Source of the DNA: an uncultured Lachnospiraceae bacterium
Lineage (GTDB): Bacteria; Bacillota; Clostridia; Lachnospirales; Lachnospiraceae
Reading direction: 5' to 3'
Length of the DNA: 64,000 bases
Assembly (NCBI GenBank): GCA_910579865.1
Contig: CAJTXA010000003.1
Span: 1 to 64,000, forward strand
The translations under genes and the position numbers were made by a program. The notes beneath the pieces were generated by a model, which worked only from the letters and a program-made list of their open reading frames with translations, ran no database searches and had not been told where the DNA came from. Positions 51,303 through 61,212 of the stretch are shown piece by piece (the stretch's first letter is position 1; every line of letters starts with the position of its first letter).

Positions 51303-52055
51303 CTATCCAAGAAACCGCAAAATCCAAGAATGAGGTAAGATCTTACATGCCCAAGAAATTACATGCATCACTCCTCCATAGATGGATACACTTTTTCGCT
51401 GCAAAGAATCTCGAAAAGCCTTTTGTACTACTTTTACTGGATCAGCCATTACAAACTTTTTATAAAAAGCAACTTCTCCTGTTTCCTCTGCAATATCAAA
51501 AAACTCTGTTCGCACAGGTCCAGGACAAACCGCAGTTACTGTAATTCCACGTCCCTTTAGCTCCTCATTTAAAGCTCTGGAAAAACTAAGCACATAGGAT
51601 TTTGTTGCTGCATAGACCGCAAACCGAGGCTGTGGTAAAAACGCTGCCGAAGAAGCAAGCTGAATAATACGAGCATTTTCTGCCATATAAGGAAGTACCA
51701 GATAAGTCATAGCAGTCAATGCTCGACAATTTACATCAATCATCCCAGTTGCCTGCTTAAAAGATACTTCTTCCCAACTTCCAATCTTTCCAAATCCAGC
51801 ACAATTTATTAACATCTTTACCATTGGTTGCTTTTCTTTTAACGTCTTCTCTATCGAATCCATCCAGTCGCTCTGTTCCAAATCAAATAAAAATGGTACA
51901 AGTGGAATTGTTCCTTCTTTTTCCAATTCTTTTAACCGTTCCCCTCTTCTGGCAATCACCCAAATTTCATCGATCGTTTTCAATTTTTGTTCCAATAATC
52001 GTACAAACTCTCTTCCCAATCCAGAAGAAGCTCCTGTAACAATGGCAATCTTCAT
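51303..52055 (-). CDS. Short-chain dehydrogenase/reductase
   Basis: A 250-residue NAD(P)-dependent oxidoreductase. The cofactor motif is TGASSGLG, then NCAG, Ser in SSAAFL and the catalytic YAATK (Tyr/Lys). Rossmann fold of classical SDR length. Substrate unknown. SD AAGGAGG. Confidence 0.9.
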   Translation of the reverse strand: MKIAIVTGASSGLGREFVRLLEQKLKTIDEIWVIARRGERLKELEKEGTIPLVPFLFDLEQSDWMDSIEKTLKEKQPMVKMLINCAGFGKIGSWEEVSFKQATGMIDVNCRALTAMTYLVLPYMAENARIIQLASSAAFLPQPRFAVYAATKSYVLSFSRALNEELKGRGITVTAVCPGPVRTEFFDIAEETGEVAFYKKFVMADPVKVVQKAFRDSLQRKSVSIYGGVMHVISWACKILPHSWILRFLG

Positions 52056-52090
52056 AAGATTCCTCCTTAATCATTTTCAATCCTATTTTT

Positions 52091-54004
52091 TTATCCCTTT
52101 CTTTTTTTATGCACATTTCGAATAGTACTATGTTTCTTTTTTTTCTTTAATTTCTTTTGTTCCTCTTCTTTTTGTTTTTCTCGTGCCTTTTGTATTTGTA
52201 TCGCTGCTTTTTGCGGACGAATCAGACACTTTTTCTCAAATCCAACTAAATCCATACGATGTGCCTTTTTTAACGCCTCTAAAACCAACTGATAATTTGC
52301 TGGATTTCGATACTGAATCAACGCCCGCTGCATTGCCTTTTCATGTGGATTCACTGGAACATAAACCTCTTCCATTGTACGAGGGTCAAAACCAGTATAA
52401 TACATGGTAGTAGAGATCGTAGAAGGGGTAGGATAAAAATCCTGCACTTGTTCTGGCATATAACCCAAATCCCTTAAATATTCTGCCAAAGTCACCGCTT
52501 CCTTTAAGGTAGAACCAGGATGAGAAGACATCAAATAAGGGACTAAATACTGCTTCACTCCAAGCTGTTCATTGATCTTTTTATACTTTTCTACAAATTT
52601 CTGATAAATCTGGTTCCCTGGCTTTCCCATCTTTTGAAGCACTGGATCCGCTACATGTTCAGGTGCTACTTTTAACTGTCCACTGATATGATATTGGCAA
52701 AGTTCCTTTAAAAACAGATCCGTTTTATCTGCCATAACATAATCAAACCGAATCCCAGAACGAATAAAAACTTTCTTTACTCCTGGCAGTGCTCGAAGTT
52801 TTCTTAATAATATGATATAATCCTGATGATCGACTGTTAAATTTTTACATGGCTCTGGAAACAAACACTGCTTTTTCGAACAAACGCCTTTTGTCAACTG
52901 CTTTTCACAAGAAGGATGCCGAAAATTTGCAGTCGGCCCTCCTACATCATGAAGATATCCTTTAAACTCCTTATCTTGTATTAAAAGTTTGGCTTCCTCT
53001 ACAATAGAAGCATGACTTCTTACCTGAATCATTCTTCCCTGATGAAAAGTTAGTGCACAAAAACTGCAACCACCAAAACAACCCCGATTACTAACCAAAC
53101 TAAACTTTACTTCTGATATTGCTGGAACGCCTCCATCCTTTTGATACATTGGATGATAATTTCTCTGATATGGAAGTGCATAAAGATCATCCATTTCCTG
53201 CATGGTAAGTGGCTTTGCTGGTGGATTTTGAACAATATATAAATTTTCTTGATAAGGTTCTACCAAACGTTTTCCCGAAAATGGATCGGTATTACAATAT
53301 TGTAAATAAAAGCTTTTAGCATAAGCTGCTTTATTTGTTGTAATCTCCGAAAAAGAGGGCAATCTTTCTGCCTCATAAACACTTTCTAAGCTTTTCGTCT
53401 TATAAACGGTTCCATTGATAAAAGTAATCTCCGAAATGGGTATTCCACTTTGCAACGCTTCTGCCAGTTCAACCACAGCATGTTCTCCCATTCCATACAT
53501 CAAGATATCCGCCTGAGAGTCCAATAAAATAGATCGTTTTACACGATTTGACCAATAATCATAATGTCCAAGCCGTCGAAGAGAGGCTTCAATCCCTCCA
53601 ATTAAAATGGGTATCTCTTTATAAACCTTTCGAATCAGATTGCAGTATACAACCGTAGCATAATCTGGCCGTTTTCCAATTACTCCGCCAGGCGTATAAG
53701 CGTCTGTCTGTCTTCGTTTTTTTGAAACACTATAGTGATTTACCATAGAATCCATATTTCCACCAGTCACTAAAAATCCAAGTTTTGGTCTTCCAAAGAT
53801 GGTAATACTTTCTGGATTCTTCCAGTCTGGCTGTGCAATTATTCCAATTCGAAATCCATGCGCCTCTAAAATCCGACTAATAATGGCATGTCCAAAGGAG
53901 GGATGATCCACATAAGCATCTCCAATTACATAGACAAAATCAACCTGATCCCATCCGCATCTTATCATATCTTCCCGACATACTGGGAGGTAATCCTTTT
54001 CCAT
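52091..54004 (-). CDS. ygiQ: YgiQ family radical SAM protein
   Basis: A 637-residue protein with the YgiQ N-terminal region (LPVCREDMIRCGWDQVDFVY, VTGGNMDSMVNHYSVSKKRR) and radical SAM cluster motif CFGGCSFCAL. Conserved segments QVRSHASIVEEAK and QVQDFYPTPSTISTTMYYT follow, and a Lys-rich C-terminal tail. Reaction unknown. Full length. Confidence 0.93.
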   Translation of the reverse strand: MEKDYLPVCREDMIRCGWDQVDFVYVIGDAYVDHPSFGHAIISRILEAHGFRIGIIAQPDWKNPESITIFGRPKLGFLVTGGNMDSMVNHYSVSKKRRQTDAYTPGGVIGKRPDYATVVYCNLIRKVYKEIPILIGGIEASLRRLGHYDYWSNRVKRSILLDSQADILMYGMGEHAVVELAEALQSGIPISEITFINGTVYKTKSLESVYEAERLPSFSEITTNKAAYAKSFYLQYCNTDPFSGKRLVEPYQENLYIVQNPPAKPLTMQEMDDLYALPYQRNYHPMYQKDGGVPAISEVKFSLVSNRGCFGGCSFCALTFHQGRMIQVRSHASIVEEAKLLIQDKEFKGYLHDVGGPTANFRHPSCEKQLTKGVCSKKQCLFPEPCKNLTVDHQDYIILLRKLRALPGVKKVFIRSGIRFDYVMADKTDLFLKELCQYHISGQLKVAPEHVADPVLQKMGKPGNQIYQKFVEKYKKINEQLGVKQYLVPYLMSSHPGSTLKEAVTLAEYLRDLGYMPEQVQDFYPTPSTISTTMYYTGFDPRTMEEVYVPVNPHEKAMQRALIQYRNPANYQLVLEALKKAHRMDLVGFEKKCLIRPQKAAIQIQKAREKQKEEEQKKLKKKKKHSTIRNVHKKRKG

Positions 54005-54030
54005 ATAAACTCCTATCCAAAACAGATTTC

Positions 54031-54681
54031 CTATACGACAATCTCTGTATAATCCTTTATATAATAATCTGCCAATCTTTGTTTTTCCTCTTTTAAATCA
54101 GCAGAATAAGCATCTTCTATTGCATATACTGTCATACCAGCCCGCTTTCCAGCAATGATTCCCTGTGGTACATCCTCAAATACCAAACATTCCTCTGGTT
54201 TTACCTTTAAAAATTGAGCAGCAGTTAAATAAACATCAGGAGAAGGCTTCCCTGCCTTTACCTCACATCCTGTTACAATTACATCAAACCAGTCTAAAAT
54301 CTGATGGGAACGCAAAACTGTTTCTGCCAGCTTTCTAGAATTACTAGTTGCAATCGCAAGATGTATTCCTCGTTCCTTAAGCTGTTTTAAAAAATCATAA
54401 GCTCCTTTCTTTAAAGGCACTTCAAAAGCATACTTTTCATATGCCATTTCATTCCAAGCCGCTTTCATCTCTTCCACATCCTCTGGTATCTGAAAACGTT
54501 CTTTCATATAAAGAGCTGTCTCTGTAAAACTCATCCCTTCAATACACTGACCAAGATCCTCTGGCAGTTCAATCTGATAACGTCCTAAATATTCTATATC
54601 AATTGCTTTCCACATCCACATAGAATCCACTAAAGTTCCATCCAAGTCAAACAAAGCTGCCTTTATCCTATTGTCAATCAT
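54031..54681 (-). CDS. HAD phosphatase (beta-phosphoglucomutase-like)
   Basis: A 216-residue HAD protein with DxDGT motif FDLDGTLVDSM, a cap domain, TSNS, Lys in KPSPDVY and the acidic loop FEDVPQGI. It would dephosphorylate sugar phosphates or isomerise them; the exact substrate is not readable. Gap to rsuA-type gene 21 bases, probably co-transcribed. Confidence 0.9.
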   Translation of the reverse strand: MIDNRIKAALFDLDGTLVDSMWMWKAIDIEYLGRYQIELPEDLGQCIEGMSFTETALYMKERFQIPEDVEEMKAAWNEMAYEKYAFEVPLKKGAYDFLKQLKERGIHLAIATSNSRKLAETVLRSHQILDWFDVIVTGCEVKAGKPSPDVYLTAAQFLKVKPEECLVFEDVPQGIIAGKRAGMTVYAIEDAYSADLKEEKQRLADYYIKDYTEIVV

Positions 54682-54702
54682 TCTTTTTATCCTCTTACTT
54701 TC

Positions 54703-55410
54703 TCAATTTCTCTTTATTTCTTCAATCTCTTCCTCTGTTAAAGCTCGATATTCTCCTCTTTTCAACCTAGGATCTAATACTAATGTTCCCATAGACAATC
54801 GTTTCAAATAAATCACTTTTATTCCAACTGCCTCAAACATCCGCTTTACTTGATGAAACTTTCCTTCATAAATCGTAATCTCCACTTCTGATTTTTCATC
54901 TCTACTTTCTAAAACCTTAAGAGAAGCAGGCAAAGTTACCACCCCTGCCTCTAACTCAATTCCACTTTCCACACATGTTATCTGTTCCTTTGTAATCTTT
55001 CCATTTAGTATTACAAAATAAACCTTTCCTACATGTTTTTTAGGAGAAAGTAACCGATGTGCCAATTCCCCATCATTGGTAATCAATAAAAGCCCTTCTG
55101 TATCCCTGTCCAACCTTCCAACTGGAAATAAATCCTTTCTTCTTCTACTTTCAATTAAATCAACCACGGTTCTTTCATTCCTATCCCGTGTTGCTGAAAG
55201 GACACCCGCTGGTTTATACAGCATATAATATTCCTGTTCTACATAAACAATGGGGCTTTTCTCTACCTCTACCAAATCTCCATCCTTTATTTGTTCCTCT
55301 GCTTTTTTACAAATTGTACCCTCAATTGTCACAAAGCCTTTTCGAATCAAACGCTTTACTTCACTGCGAGTTCCCACCCCCATATCAGCCAAATATTTAT
55401 CTAAACGCAT
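54703..55410 (-). CDS. RsuA family 16S rRNA pseudouridine synthase
   Basis: A 235-residue enzyme: S4 domain at residues 1-47 (MRLDKYLADMGVGTRSEVKR), then the catalytic GRLDRDTEGLLLITNDGELA and YEGKFHQVKRMFEAVG. Modifies a uridine in 16S rRNA (RsuA) or 23S (RluB/E-type). Confidence 0.93.
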   Translation of the reverse strand: MRLDKYLADMGVGTRSEVKRLIRKGFVTIEGTICKKAEEQIKDGDLVEVEKSPIVYVEQEYYMLYKPAGVLSATRDRNERTVVDLIESRRRKDLFPVGRLDRDTEGLLLITNDGELAHRLLSPKKHVGKVYFVILNGKITKEQITCVESGIELEAGVVTLPASLKVLESRDEKSEVEITIYEGKFHQVKRMFEAVGIKVIYLKRLSMGTLVLDPRLKRGEYRALTEEEIEEIKRN

Positions 55411-55566
55411 AAAATACCTCTTCCTATTCCACTATATCCGTTTTATCATAAGTCTGATTGTAACACAAAACTTTCTAAGGAACAAGTCCTGTTATAGAAA
55501 TCCCTTTTTTATTATGTTATAATCAAACAGCATACAAACCACAAAAACAAAGAAAGGAAAAAAGAA

Positions 55567-56487
55567 ATGAAACTCAATGAAAAATTTACTGGTGGACTCT
55601 ATGGTCTTCTCATTGGAGATGCATTAGGCGTCCCATATGAATTTCACCCTGCTAACTCGATTCCCTCTTATCAAGAAATTGAAATGATTCCACCTGACAA
55701 CTTTTCAAGATCTCACCCAACCGTTGCCCCAGGAACCTATTCCGATGATGGAGCACAGGCACTTTGTCTATTGGATAGTCTAATTACCTGCCAAAAATTC
55801 AATCTACAAGACTTCTCAGAAAAACTTTCAAACTGGTACCAAAACGGATACTGGGCCGTCGATCATATTGTATTTGATGTAGGACTACAAACAAGCGAAG
55901 CACTTCATGCTTACAAAAACGGCCTCTCTCCAGAACAATGCGGTCTTTTACGCCCAAATGGAAAAGGAAATGGTGCCCTTATGAGAGTCCTTCCTCTTGC
56001 TCTTTGGCACAATGGTTCCGATAAAGATCTCATTCTTGATGCCCATAGCCAATGTCAAATTACGCATGGACACCTATGTAATCAAGTTTGTTGTGCATTA
56101 TACTGCCTTACTGCACGTTTTTTATTAAAAGGAGAACCCTTCCATTTTTCTCTTTCCTACGCTCTTCATTCTCTGCAAAAGATTTATAAACAGATGCCTG
56201 CCCATCAGCAAGAACTAGAATGGAGCATCCGTCCAGACCAACCATGGATAGGCACTGGCACGGGATATGTAGTAGACAGCCTGCGAAGTGCTTTTATGAT
56301 ACTAAAGCAAACGTCTTGTTATGAAGAAGCCGTAAAATATGCCATTCTATTAGGCAACGATACAGATACTACTGCCTGTATTACAGGCGGACTAGCTGGC
56401 ATTTTATATGGTTATTCCAATATTCCTAAAAGATGGATTGCTACACTAAAAGGAAAATCTGAGATTGAACACTTGCTTTATCAATAA
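55567..56487 (+). CDS. ADP-ribosylglycohydrolase (DraG/ARH type)
   Basis: A 306-residue all-alpha Mg-dependent hydrolase: GDALGVPYEFHP, YSDDGAQALCLLD (metal-binding acids), GNGALMRVLPLAL and GNDTDTTACITGGLAG near the end. Removes ADP-ribose from proteins or small molecules. The first metal motif reads YSDDG rather than the common YTDDT. It ends 7 bases inside the convergent M23 gene. Good RBS AAAGGAAA. Confidence 0.92.
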   Translation: MKLNEKFTGGLYGLLIGDALGVPYEFHPANSIPSYQEIEMIPPDNFSRSHPTVAPGTYSDDGAQALCLLDSLITCQKFNLQDFSEKLSNWYQNGYWAVDHIVFDVGLQTSEALHAYKNGLSPEQCGLLRPNGKGNGALMRVLPLALWHNGSDKDLILDAHSQCQITHGHLCNQVCCALYCLTARFLLKGEPFHFSLSYALHSLQKIYKQMPAHQQELEWSIRPDQPWIGTGTGYVVDSLRSAFMILKQTSCYEEAVKYAILLGNDTDTTACITGGLAGILYGYSNIPKRWIATLKGKSEIEHLLYQ

Positions 56488-57368
56488 TTCCATCCAAGCC
56501 GTTTCTTCTCAAAATACCGCAAAATCCAATAAGGATTTACACTTTGTTCCTCATAATGTTCCGTTTGAATATAAATTCCAAGATGAAGATGCACCGCAAA
56601 GTTTCCAACTGTCCCCTCCACCTTACTATATCCGCTATCTCCCATAAACCCAATTAGATCTCCAGCTTTCACTCTATCTCCCTCTTTCCATTCCTGTGCA
56701 TACCGATAAAGATGAGCATAATAAAAATACCCTCCATTTGGACTGCGAATTCCAATCCGATATCCTCCTTTTTCCAGCCATCCAATCCGTTCTACTACCC
56801 CATCTGTCATACTAACAATTGGAAAATATCCCCTTTCATTATTTCCAGCCATAATATCACATCCCTCATGAACATGAGCCGTATCTTTATAGATCCGTTC
56901 ACTCCCCCAACCATCACTATAATAAATTTCTGCTGCCTTATGACTGCTACTTTTTGGAATAGGAAAATACACAATATCTGAAATCACTGCTCGATATGCT
57001 TTCACTAGCTTTTGATATTCTTCCTCCTGCCGTTCAAGGTACCACTTTTGACAATCTCGAAAATACTCTAACTCTCGCACCGAATCTGGCATAACAGCAA
57101 ATTGTTCTAAATGAAACTCACTTATCCCCATCCATACGGCTAAAATCTCTTCAATTGGAATTGCATGATTCTCTTGAAACTCTTCTAAATATTCTATCGC
57201 TTTCTCACTCATTTTTACCTCCCGAAAAGCTTCTGTCTCATCTGAACAAACAGGAAGCCGAGAAGCACCACCAGAAACTAGCAAGTGATCCAATAAAATT
57301 ACATTAAAAATTGCAAAAAAAAACACAATTCCAAATAACCAATAAACGCCACGTTTATACCTTTGCAC
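56481..57368 (-). CDS. M23 family metallopeptidase (LytM-like)
   Basis: A 295-residue protein, GTG start with AGGAGG 8 bases upstream. An N-terminal signal/anchor helix (GVYWLFGIVFFFAIFNVILL) is followed by a spacer. The M23 domain (about 165-290) has zinc ligands in HEGCD and HLHLGIY and the VKAGDLIGFMGDSGYS beta segments. It cuts cell-wall peptides. Convergent overlap with the ADP-ribosylglycohydrolase gene. Confidence 0.9.
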   Translation of the reverse strand: MQRYKRGVYWLFGIVFFFAIFNVILLDHLLVSGGASRLPVCSDETEAFREVKMSEKAIEYLEEFQENHAIPIEEILAVWMGISEFHLEQFAVMPDSVRELEYFRDCQKWYLERQEEEYQKLVKAYRAVISDIVYFPIPKSSSHKAAEIYYSDGWGSERIYKDTAHVHEGCDIMAGNNERGYFPIVSMTDGVVERIGWLEKGGYRIGIRSPNGGYFYYAHLYRYAQEWKEGDRVKAGDLIGFMGDSGYSKVEGTVGNFAVHLHLGIYIQTEHYEEQSVNPYWILRYFEKKRLGWNY

Positions 57369-57487
57369 TCAAATTCCTCCTTACAAAAATGCTTATAAAA
57401 AATGCTTTTTCTACTAAGTCTAAAGCATTGTATTCATTTTCGCAAAAGAGTATACCATAGAATCAACCATGATCTTTCAAAGAGAAA

Positions 57488-57523
57488 CAACAAACAGTGT
57501 ATGGTTTCTCTCCATACACTGCC
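57488..57523 (-). terminator. Terminator of the LCP gene
   Basis: Perfect 10-bp stem CAGTGTATGG / CCATACACTG; on the minus strand it is followed by TTTGTTGTTT. Confidence 0.75.
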
Positions 57524-57553
57524 ACTTTTTCTTTCTATATATAATATTATATC

Positions 57554-58657
57554 TTATTCTTTTTTCTTACTTTCTGTATCTGTATCTTTTTCCTTTTGAT
57601 CTTCTTCTCCAAAAATAAAATTGTGAAGTTCTTCTATATTCTTTTCAAAATCAACATCTAACACCAACATTGCATTATACCAACTATCGGTATACCCTCC
57701 ATCAACTGGTATACGGAACTGCTCAATATCACTAGAAAGTAAGCCTGCATCAAATACCTTTGTTGCAAGTGAAGTCATTTCCACTAAATCTAAATCTGTT
57801 GTTACATAAGGAAAGACTGTATTCATCAAAGAAAGTAATTCTGGTAAATTCTGATCTTTAAATTTTTCATAAATTGCATTTAATACGATTCTTTGTTTTT
57901 GTGTTCTACCAAAATCACTTGTTGCCAAACTCACTCGATTTCTGCAATATCCAACCACTTGACAACCATTTAACGTCTGTGTTGCCCCTGGAATTAAATT
58001 TCGATAAGCTGGATTAGAGATAAAATTAGAAGTATTTTGGAAATTTGCTTCATCTGCATCAATATAAAGCGAAATTCCTCCTAATTTATCAATTACTTTT
58101 TCCAACATATTATAATTTACAGCCACATAACCATCTAAATCCAAATCAAAATTATGGGAGAATACATCATAAACTAGTTGAATCCCACCCTTTTGATATG
58201 GTGTATTCAACTTATTATTGGAATATCCTGGAACTTGTACCAGCATATCTCTCATAAAAGAAGTCAATTTAATCTTTTTATGATTGGTATCCAAAGTTAC
58301 TACAATCAATGCATCAGAAAGATTTCCAGATTCTTGATCTAATCCTAACAATAAAATATTTGTAATTCCTTCTTTTGAACGTCCATCTGTTTCCTTATCT
58401 ACGATTGTTTCTAATGTAGCCTCTGGTAGATGTGTATATTCCTCCACTGGTACTGTTTCAAAGTAATCTTCTTGTATCACATGATCCGATCCATCATCAT
58501 AATTTGCCAATGACATCAGATAATATACATAAAAAATAACACCCATAAGACACAAAATAGTTACCAGTGCCACAATCATAAAAATTTTATACCATAATGG
58601 CTTTCTTGCAAAAGCTCCCTTTGGCTTTTCTATCCTTCTTTCGTTCGTCTTAGCCAT
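57554..58657 (-). CDS. LytR-CpsA-Psr (LCP) family protein
   Basis: A 367-residue type II membrane protein. Basic cytoplasmic tail, one helix (IFMIVALVTILCLMGVIFYV), then the LCP domain: ITNILLLGLDQESGNLSDAL, KIKLTSFMRDMLVQVPG, GRTQKQRIVLNAI. It transfers lipid-linked polymers (teichoic acid or capsule) to peptidoglycan. Its acidic/Lys tail (EEDQKEKDTDTESKKKE) is unusual in charge but not in length. Confidence 0.93.
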   Translation of the reverse strand: MAKTNERRIEKPKGAFARKPLWYKIFMIVALVTILCLMGVIFYVYYLMSLANYDDGSDHVIQEDYFETVPVEEYTHLPEATLETIVDKETDGRSKEGITNILLLGLDQESGNLSDALIVVTLDTNHKKIKLTSFMRDMLVQVPGYSNNKLNTPYQKGGIQLVYDVFSHNFDLDLDGYVAVNYNMLEKVIDKLGGISLYIDADEANFQNTSNFISNPAYRNLIPGATQTLNGCQVVGYCRNRVSLATSDFGRTQKQRIVLNAIYEKFKDQNLPELLSLMNTVFPYVTTDLDLVEMTSLATKVFDAGLLSSDIEQFRIPVDGGYTDSWYNAMLVLDVDFEKNIEELHNFIFGEEDQKEKDTDTESKKKE

Positions 58658-58713
58658 ACTGTCTCCTTTTTTCCGCTATCAATTTATAGCATTGTTTTTC
58701 TTATTTTCTTCTA

Positions 58714-60153
58714 TCACAATCGAGCAATTACTTCTATTAGATACTCCCAAACTCTTTTTGTAGAGGAGATGCTTAATCGTTCTCTTGTTGTATGAATATC
58801 TTTCATATCTGGTCCCAACGAAATTGCATCCAATTGCGGACATTTCTCTAATAAAATTCCACATTCCAAGCCGGCATGAATTGCCTGAAGCAGTGGTTCT
58901 TTCCCATATTTTTCTTTATAGATTTCTACCATAACTTCTCGAAGCCTCGAATTTTTTCGATACTCCCAAGCTGGATAATCCCCCCGTGTATGATATACAC
59001 CACCTAAAAACTCTGTTATATACCGAAGTTGATTACTAATTGCTTCTTTTCTAGTCCTAACACTGCTTCGAACAGAAGCAACTACTGTTAAATTTTCTAG
59101 ATTCAAATTGACAATTCCAAGATTTAATGAAGTTTCTACTAATCCAGGAATATCCAAACTTCGGTTTTGTATTCCATTTGGTAAATTTGCTAATAAATAG
59201 ACTACTTTCATCTGATAAGCTGGTTGTAATCGTTTTGTAGTACAAAACCCTTTTTTTACAATCTCTATTCTAAGATTAGGATCAGAAATTGCATACTCCG
59301 CCTGATAAACGGAAGTTCTTGTTTGAATTAATTTTTCCAATCGCTGACTCTCTTGTTCTTCTACTAATAATTGTAGTTCACATTCTGTTGCAATTGCATT
59401 ATCTTTTTCTCCACCTTGTATCCCACAAATTCCATAGGAAATCTCTTGTTCCAATTCAGAAAGAAGACGACCTGCCAATTTAATCGCATTCGCACGTTCT
59501 TTATCAATCTCTGCTCCAGAATGTCCTCCTGTCAATCCAGTCAGCTTAATCTGATAGGCAACTCCTTCACTTTCTAAGTAGAGAACTGGGATTACACAGT
59601 CACCTCTTAGTCCTCCAGCACAACTAGTTAAAAAAATTCCCTCTTCTTCTGAATCTAAGTTTAATAAATATTGTCCTTTTAACATGGATAGATCAATTTC
59701 TGTTGCTCCTAATAAACCAATTTCTTCATCTACTGTCAATACCACTTCCAAACGTGGATGAGAAAGGCTATCCTCCTCTAAAAGTGCAAGTGCATAAGCA
59801 ACTGCTATTCCATCATCTCCTCCCAAGCTTGTCCCTTTCGCATAAAGTTCATCTCCATCTATACAAAGACAAAGCGAATCCGTTGCAAAATCAATGGTAC
59901 AGTTTTCTTCTTTTACTGTCACCATATCTAGATGCCCTTGAAGTACAATTCCAGCATCTTGTTCCCTTCCTATGGAAGCCTCCTTTATGATAATTACATT
60001 ATTCCACTTATCCTGAATATAAGAAAATCCATGTTCTTTTGCAAATGTTACACAGTAATCACTGATTGCTTTCGTATTTCCTGAACCATGTGGTATTTTA
60101 GAAATTTCCTCAAAGTAGTAAAACACACGTTCTGGTTTTAATGATTCCAGCAA
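58714..60153 (-). CDS. pepD: Aminoacyl-histidine dipeptidase (PepD, M20C)
   Basis: 479 residues from the TTG at 60153, chosen because AAAGGAGG stands 7 bases upstream; the longer frame has no ribosome binding site. M20 metallopeptidase: ISKIPHGSGN, GHLDMV (zinc His/Asp), SLGGDDGIAVAYALALLE and HAGLECGIL, SLGPDMKDIHTTRERLSI (zinc His). Cleaves dipeptides of X-His type. Full length. Confidence 0.93.
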   Translation of the reverse strand: MLESLKPERVFYYFEEISKIPHGSGNTKAISDYCVTFAKEHGFSYIQDKWNNVIIIKEASIGREQDAGIVLQGHLDMVTVKEENCTIDFATDSLCLCIDGDELYAKGTSLGGDDGIAVAYALALLEEDSLSHPRLEVVLTVDEEIGLLGATEIDLSMLKGQYLLNLDSEEEGIFLTSCAGGLRGDCVIPVLYLESEGVAYQIKLTGLTGGHSGAEIDKERANAIKLAGRLLSELEQEISYGICGIQGGEKDNAIATECELQLLVEEQESQRLEKLIQTRTSVYQAEYAISDPNLRIEIVKKGFCTTKRLQPAYQMKVVYLLANLPNGIQNRSLDIPGLVETSLNLGIVNLNLENLTVVASVRSSVRTRKEAISNQLRYITEFLGGVYHTRGDYPAWEYRKNSRLREVMVEIYKEKYGKEPLLQAIHAGLECGILLEKCPQLDAISLGPDMKDIHTTRERLSISSTKRVWEYLIEVIARL

Positions 60154-60283
60154 AATAATACCTCCTTTAAAACATACTATTGTAATATTGACACAAATTT
60201 CAAAAAAAATCAACCTGTTTTACGAATAGCTTATTCTATTTTTGAATACATTAGCAGTAAAAAAAGAAAAAGGCTGACTGTCT

Positions 60284-61204
60284 ATGGCTATTTTCCTGAT
60301 TCTAGCATTTTTGATGCTGCTTTCCAATCCGGAAATTACTGTTCTTGGTGCAAAGACAGGTTTAAATTTATGGTTAAACTCGGTAGTACCTTCTCTGCTT
60401 CCCTTTTTAATTTTTTCTAACTTATTATTTGAAGCAGATGCTGTTTCCTATCTGACTGCCCTGCTTTCTCCCCTCTGTCGTCTATTATTTGGCGCTTCAA
60501 AAGATGGCAGCTTTGCAATTATCTCAGGTTTTTTATGTGGCTTTCCAATGGGCAGCAAAAGCTGTCTAGAATTGGTAAAACGTCAAAAGATAAAAAAAGA
60601 GGAAGCCGCCTATCTTGTCAGCTTCTGTAATAATGCAAGTCCTGCCTTTGTAGTAAGTTTTCTTTGTCATGGTATCTTTTTTGGTGAGAAAGGATTATTG
60701 TTTCCCATTCTTTTTTCCTTTTATATGGCACCACTTCTTACAGGTATCTTATTTCGTTTTCTTTTTTTCAGAAAACACGAAAACTTATTTATTCCACCAG
60801 TTCCTACATTCCTACATAAAGCAACCCCTATTTTTCAGTTTCAATCTTTCGATCATGCAATTATGAATTCTTTTCAAACTATTGTAAGATTAGGTGGATA
60901 TATTACTTTTTTTGCAGTACTTTCTTCTTTTATTCAATCGGCCAAATTCCTTCCGATTCCGCTTCGTTTGTTTTTCACTGCCTTTATTGAATTGACAACA
61001 GGCGCAAGTCTATTAGGAAAAATGAAAGTTTCTTTAAAGCTTCGTGTAATTGCGGTCTGTGCTTGTATCTCTTTTGGTAGTCTTTCCGGTTTTGCACAAT
61101 CCTACACACTATTAAAAGAAGGAGAAATCTCTGCTCGTTATTATCTGGCTGGAAAAATAACTGCTTGTATCCTATGTACCATTTTTCTTTCTATCCTATT
61201 GTAA
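60284..61204 (+). CDS. ylbJ: Sporulation integral membrane protein YlbJ-like
   Basis: A 306-residue protein of about eight helices with the nucleoside-recognition/gate-type motif GFLCGFPMGSKSCLELV, SFCNNASPAFVVSFLC, and LWLNSVVPSLLPFLIFSNLL at the start, all typical of YlbJ. In Bacillus, YlbJ is needed for sporulation. The ribosome binding site is poor (AAAGGCTG), and a start further upstream is not available in frame. Divergent from pepD. Confidence 0.85.
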   Translation: MAIFLILAFLMLLSNPEITVLGAKTGLNLWLNSVVPSLLPFLIFSNLLFEADAVSYLTALLSPLCRLLFGASKDGSFAIISGFLCGFPMGSKSCLELVKRQKIKKEEAAYLVSFCNNASPAFVVSFLCHGIFFGEKGLLFPILFSFYMAPLLTGILFRFLFFRKHENLFIPPVPTFLHKATPIFQFQSFDHAIMNSFQTIVRLGGYITFFAVLSSFIQSAKFLPIPLRLFFTAFIELTTGASLLGKMKVSLKLRVIAVCACISFGSLSGFAQSYTLLKEGEISARYYLAGKITACILCTIFLSILL

Positions 61205-61212
61205 TTTTCCTT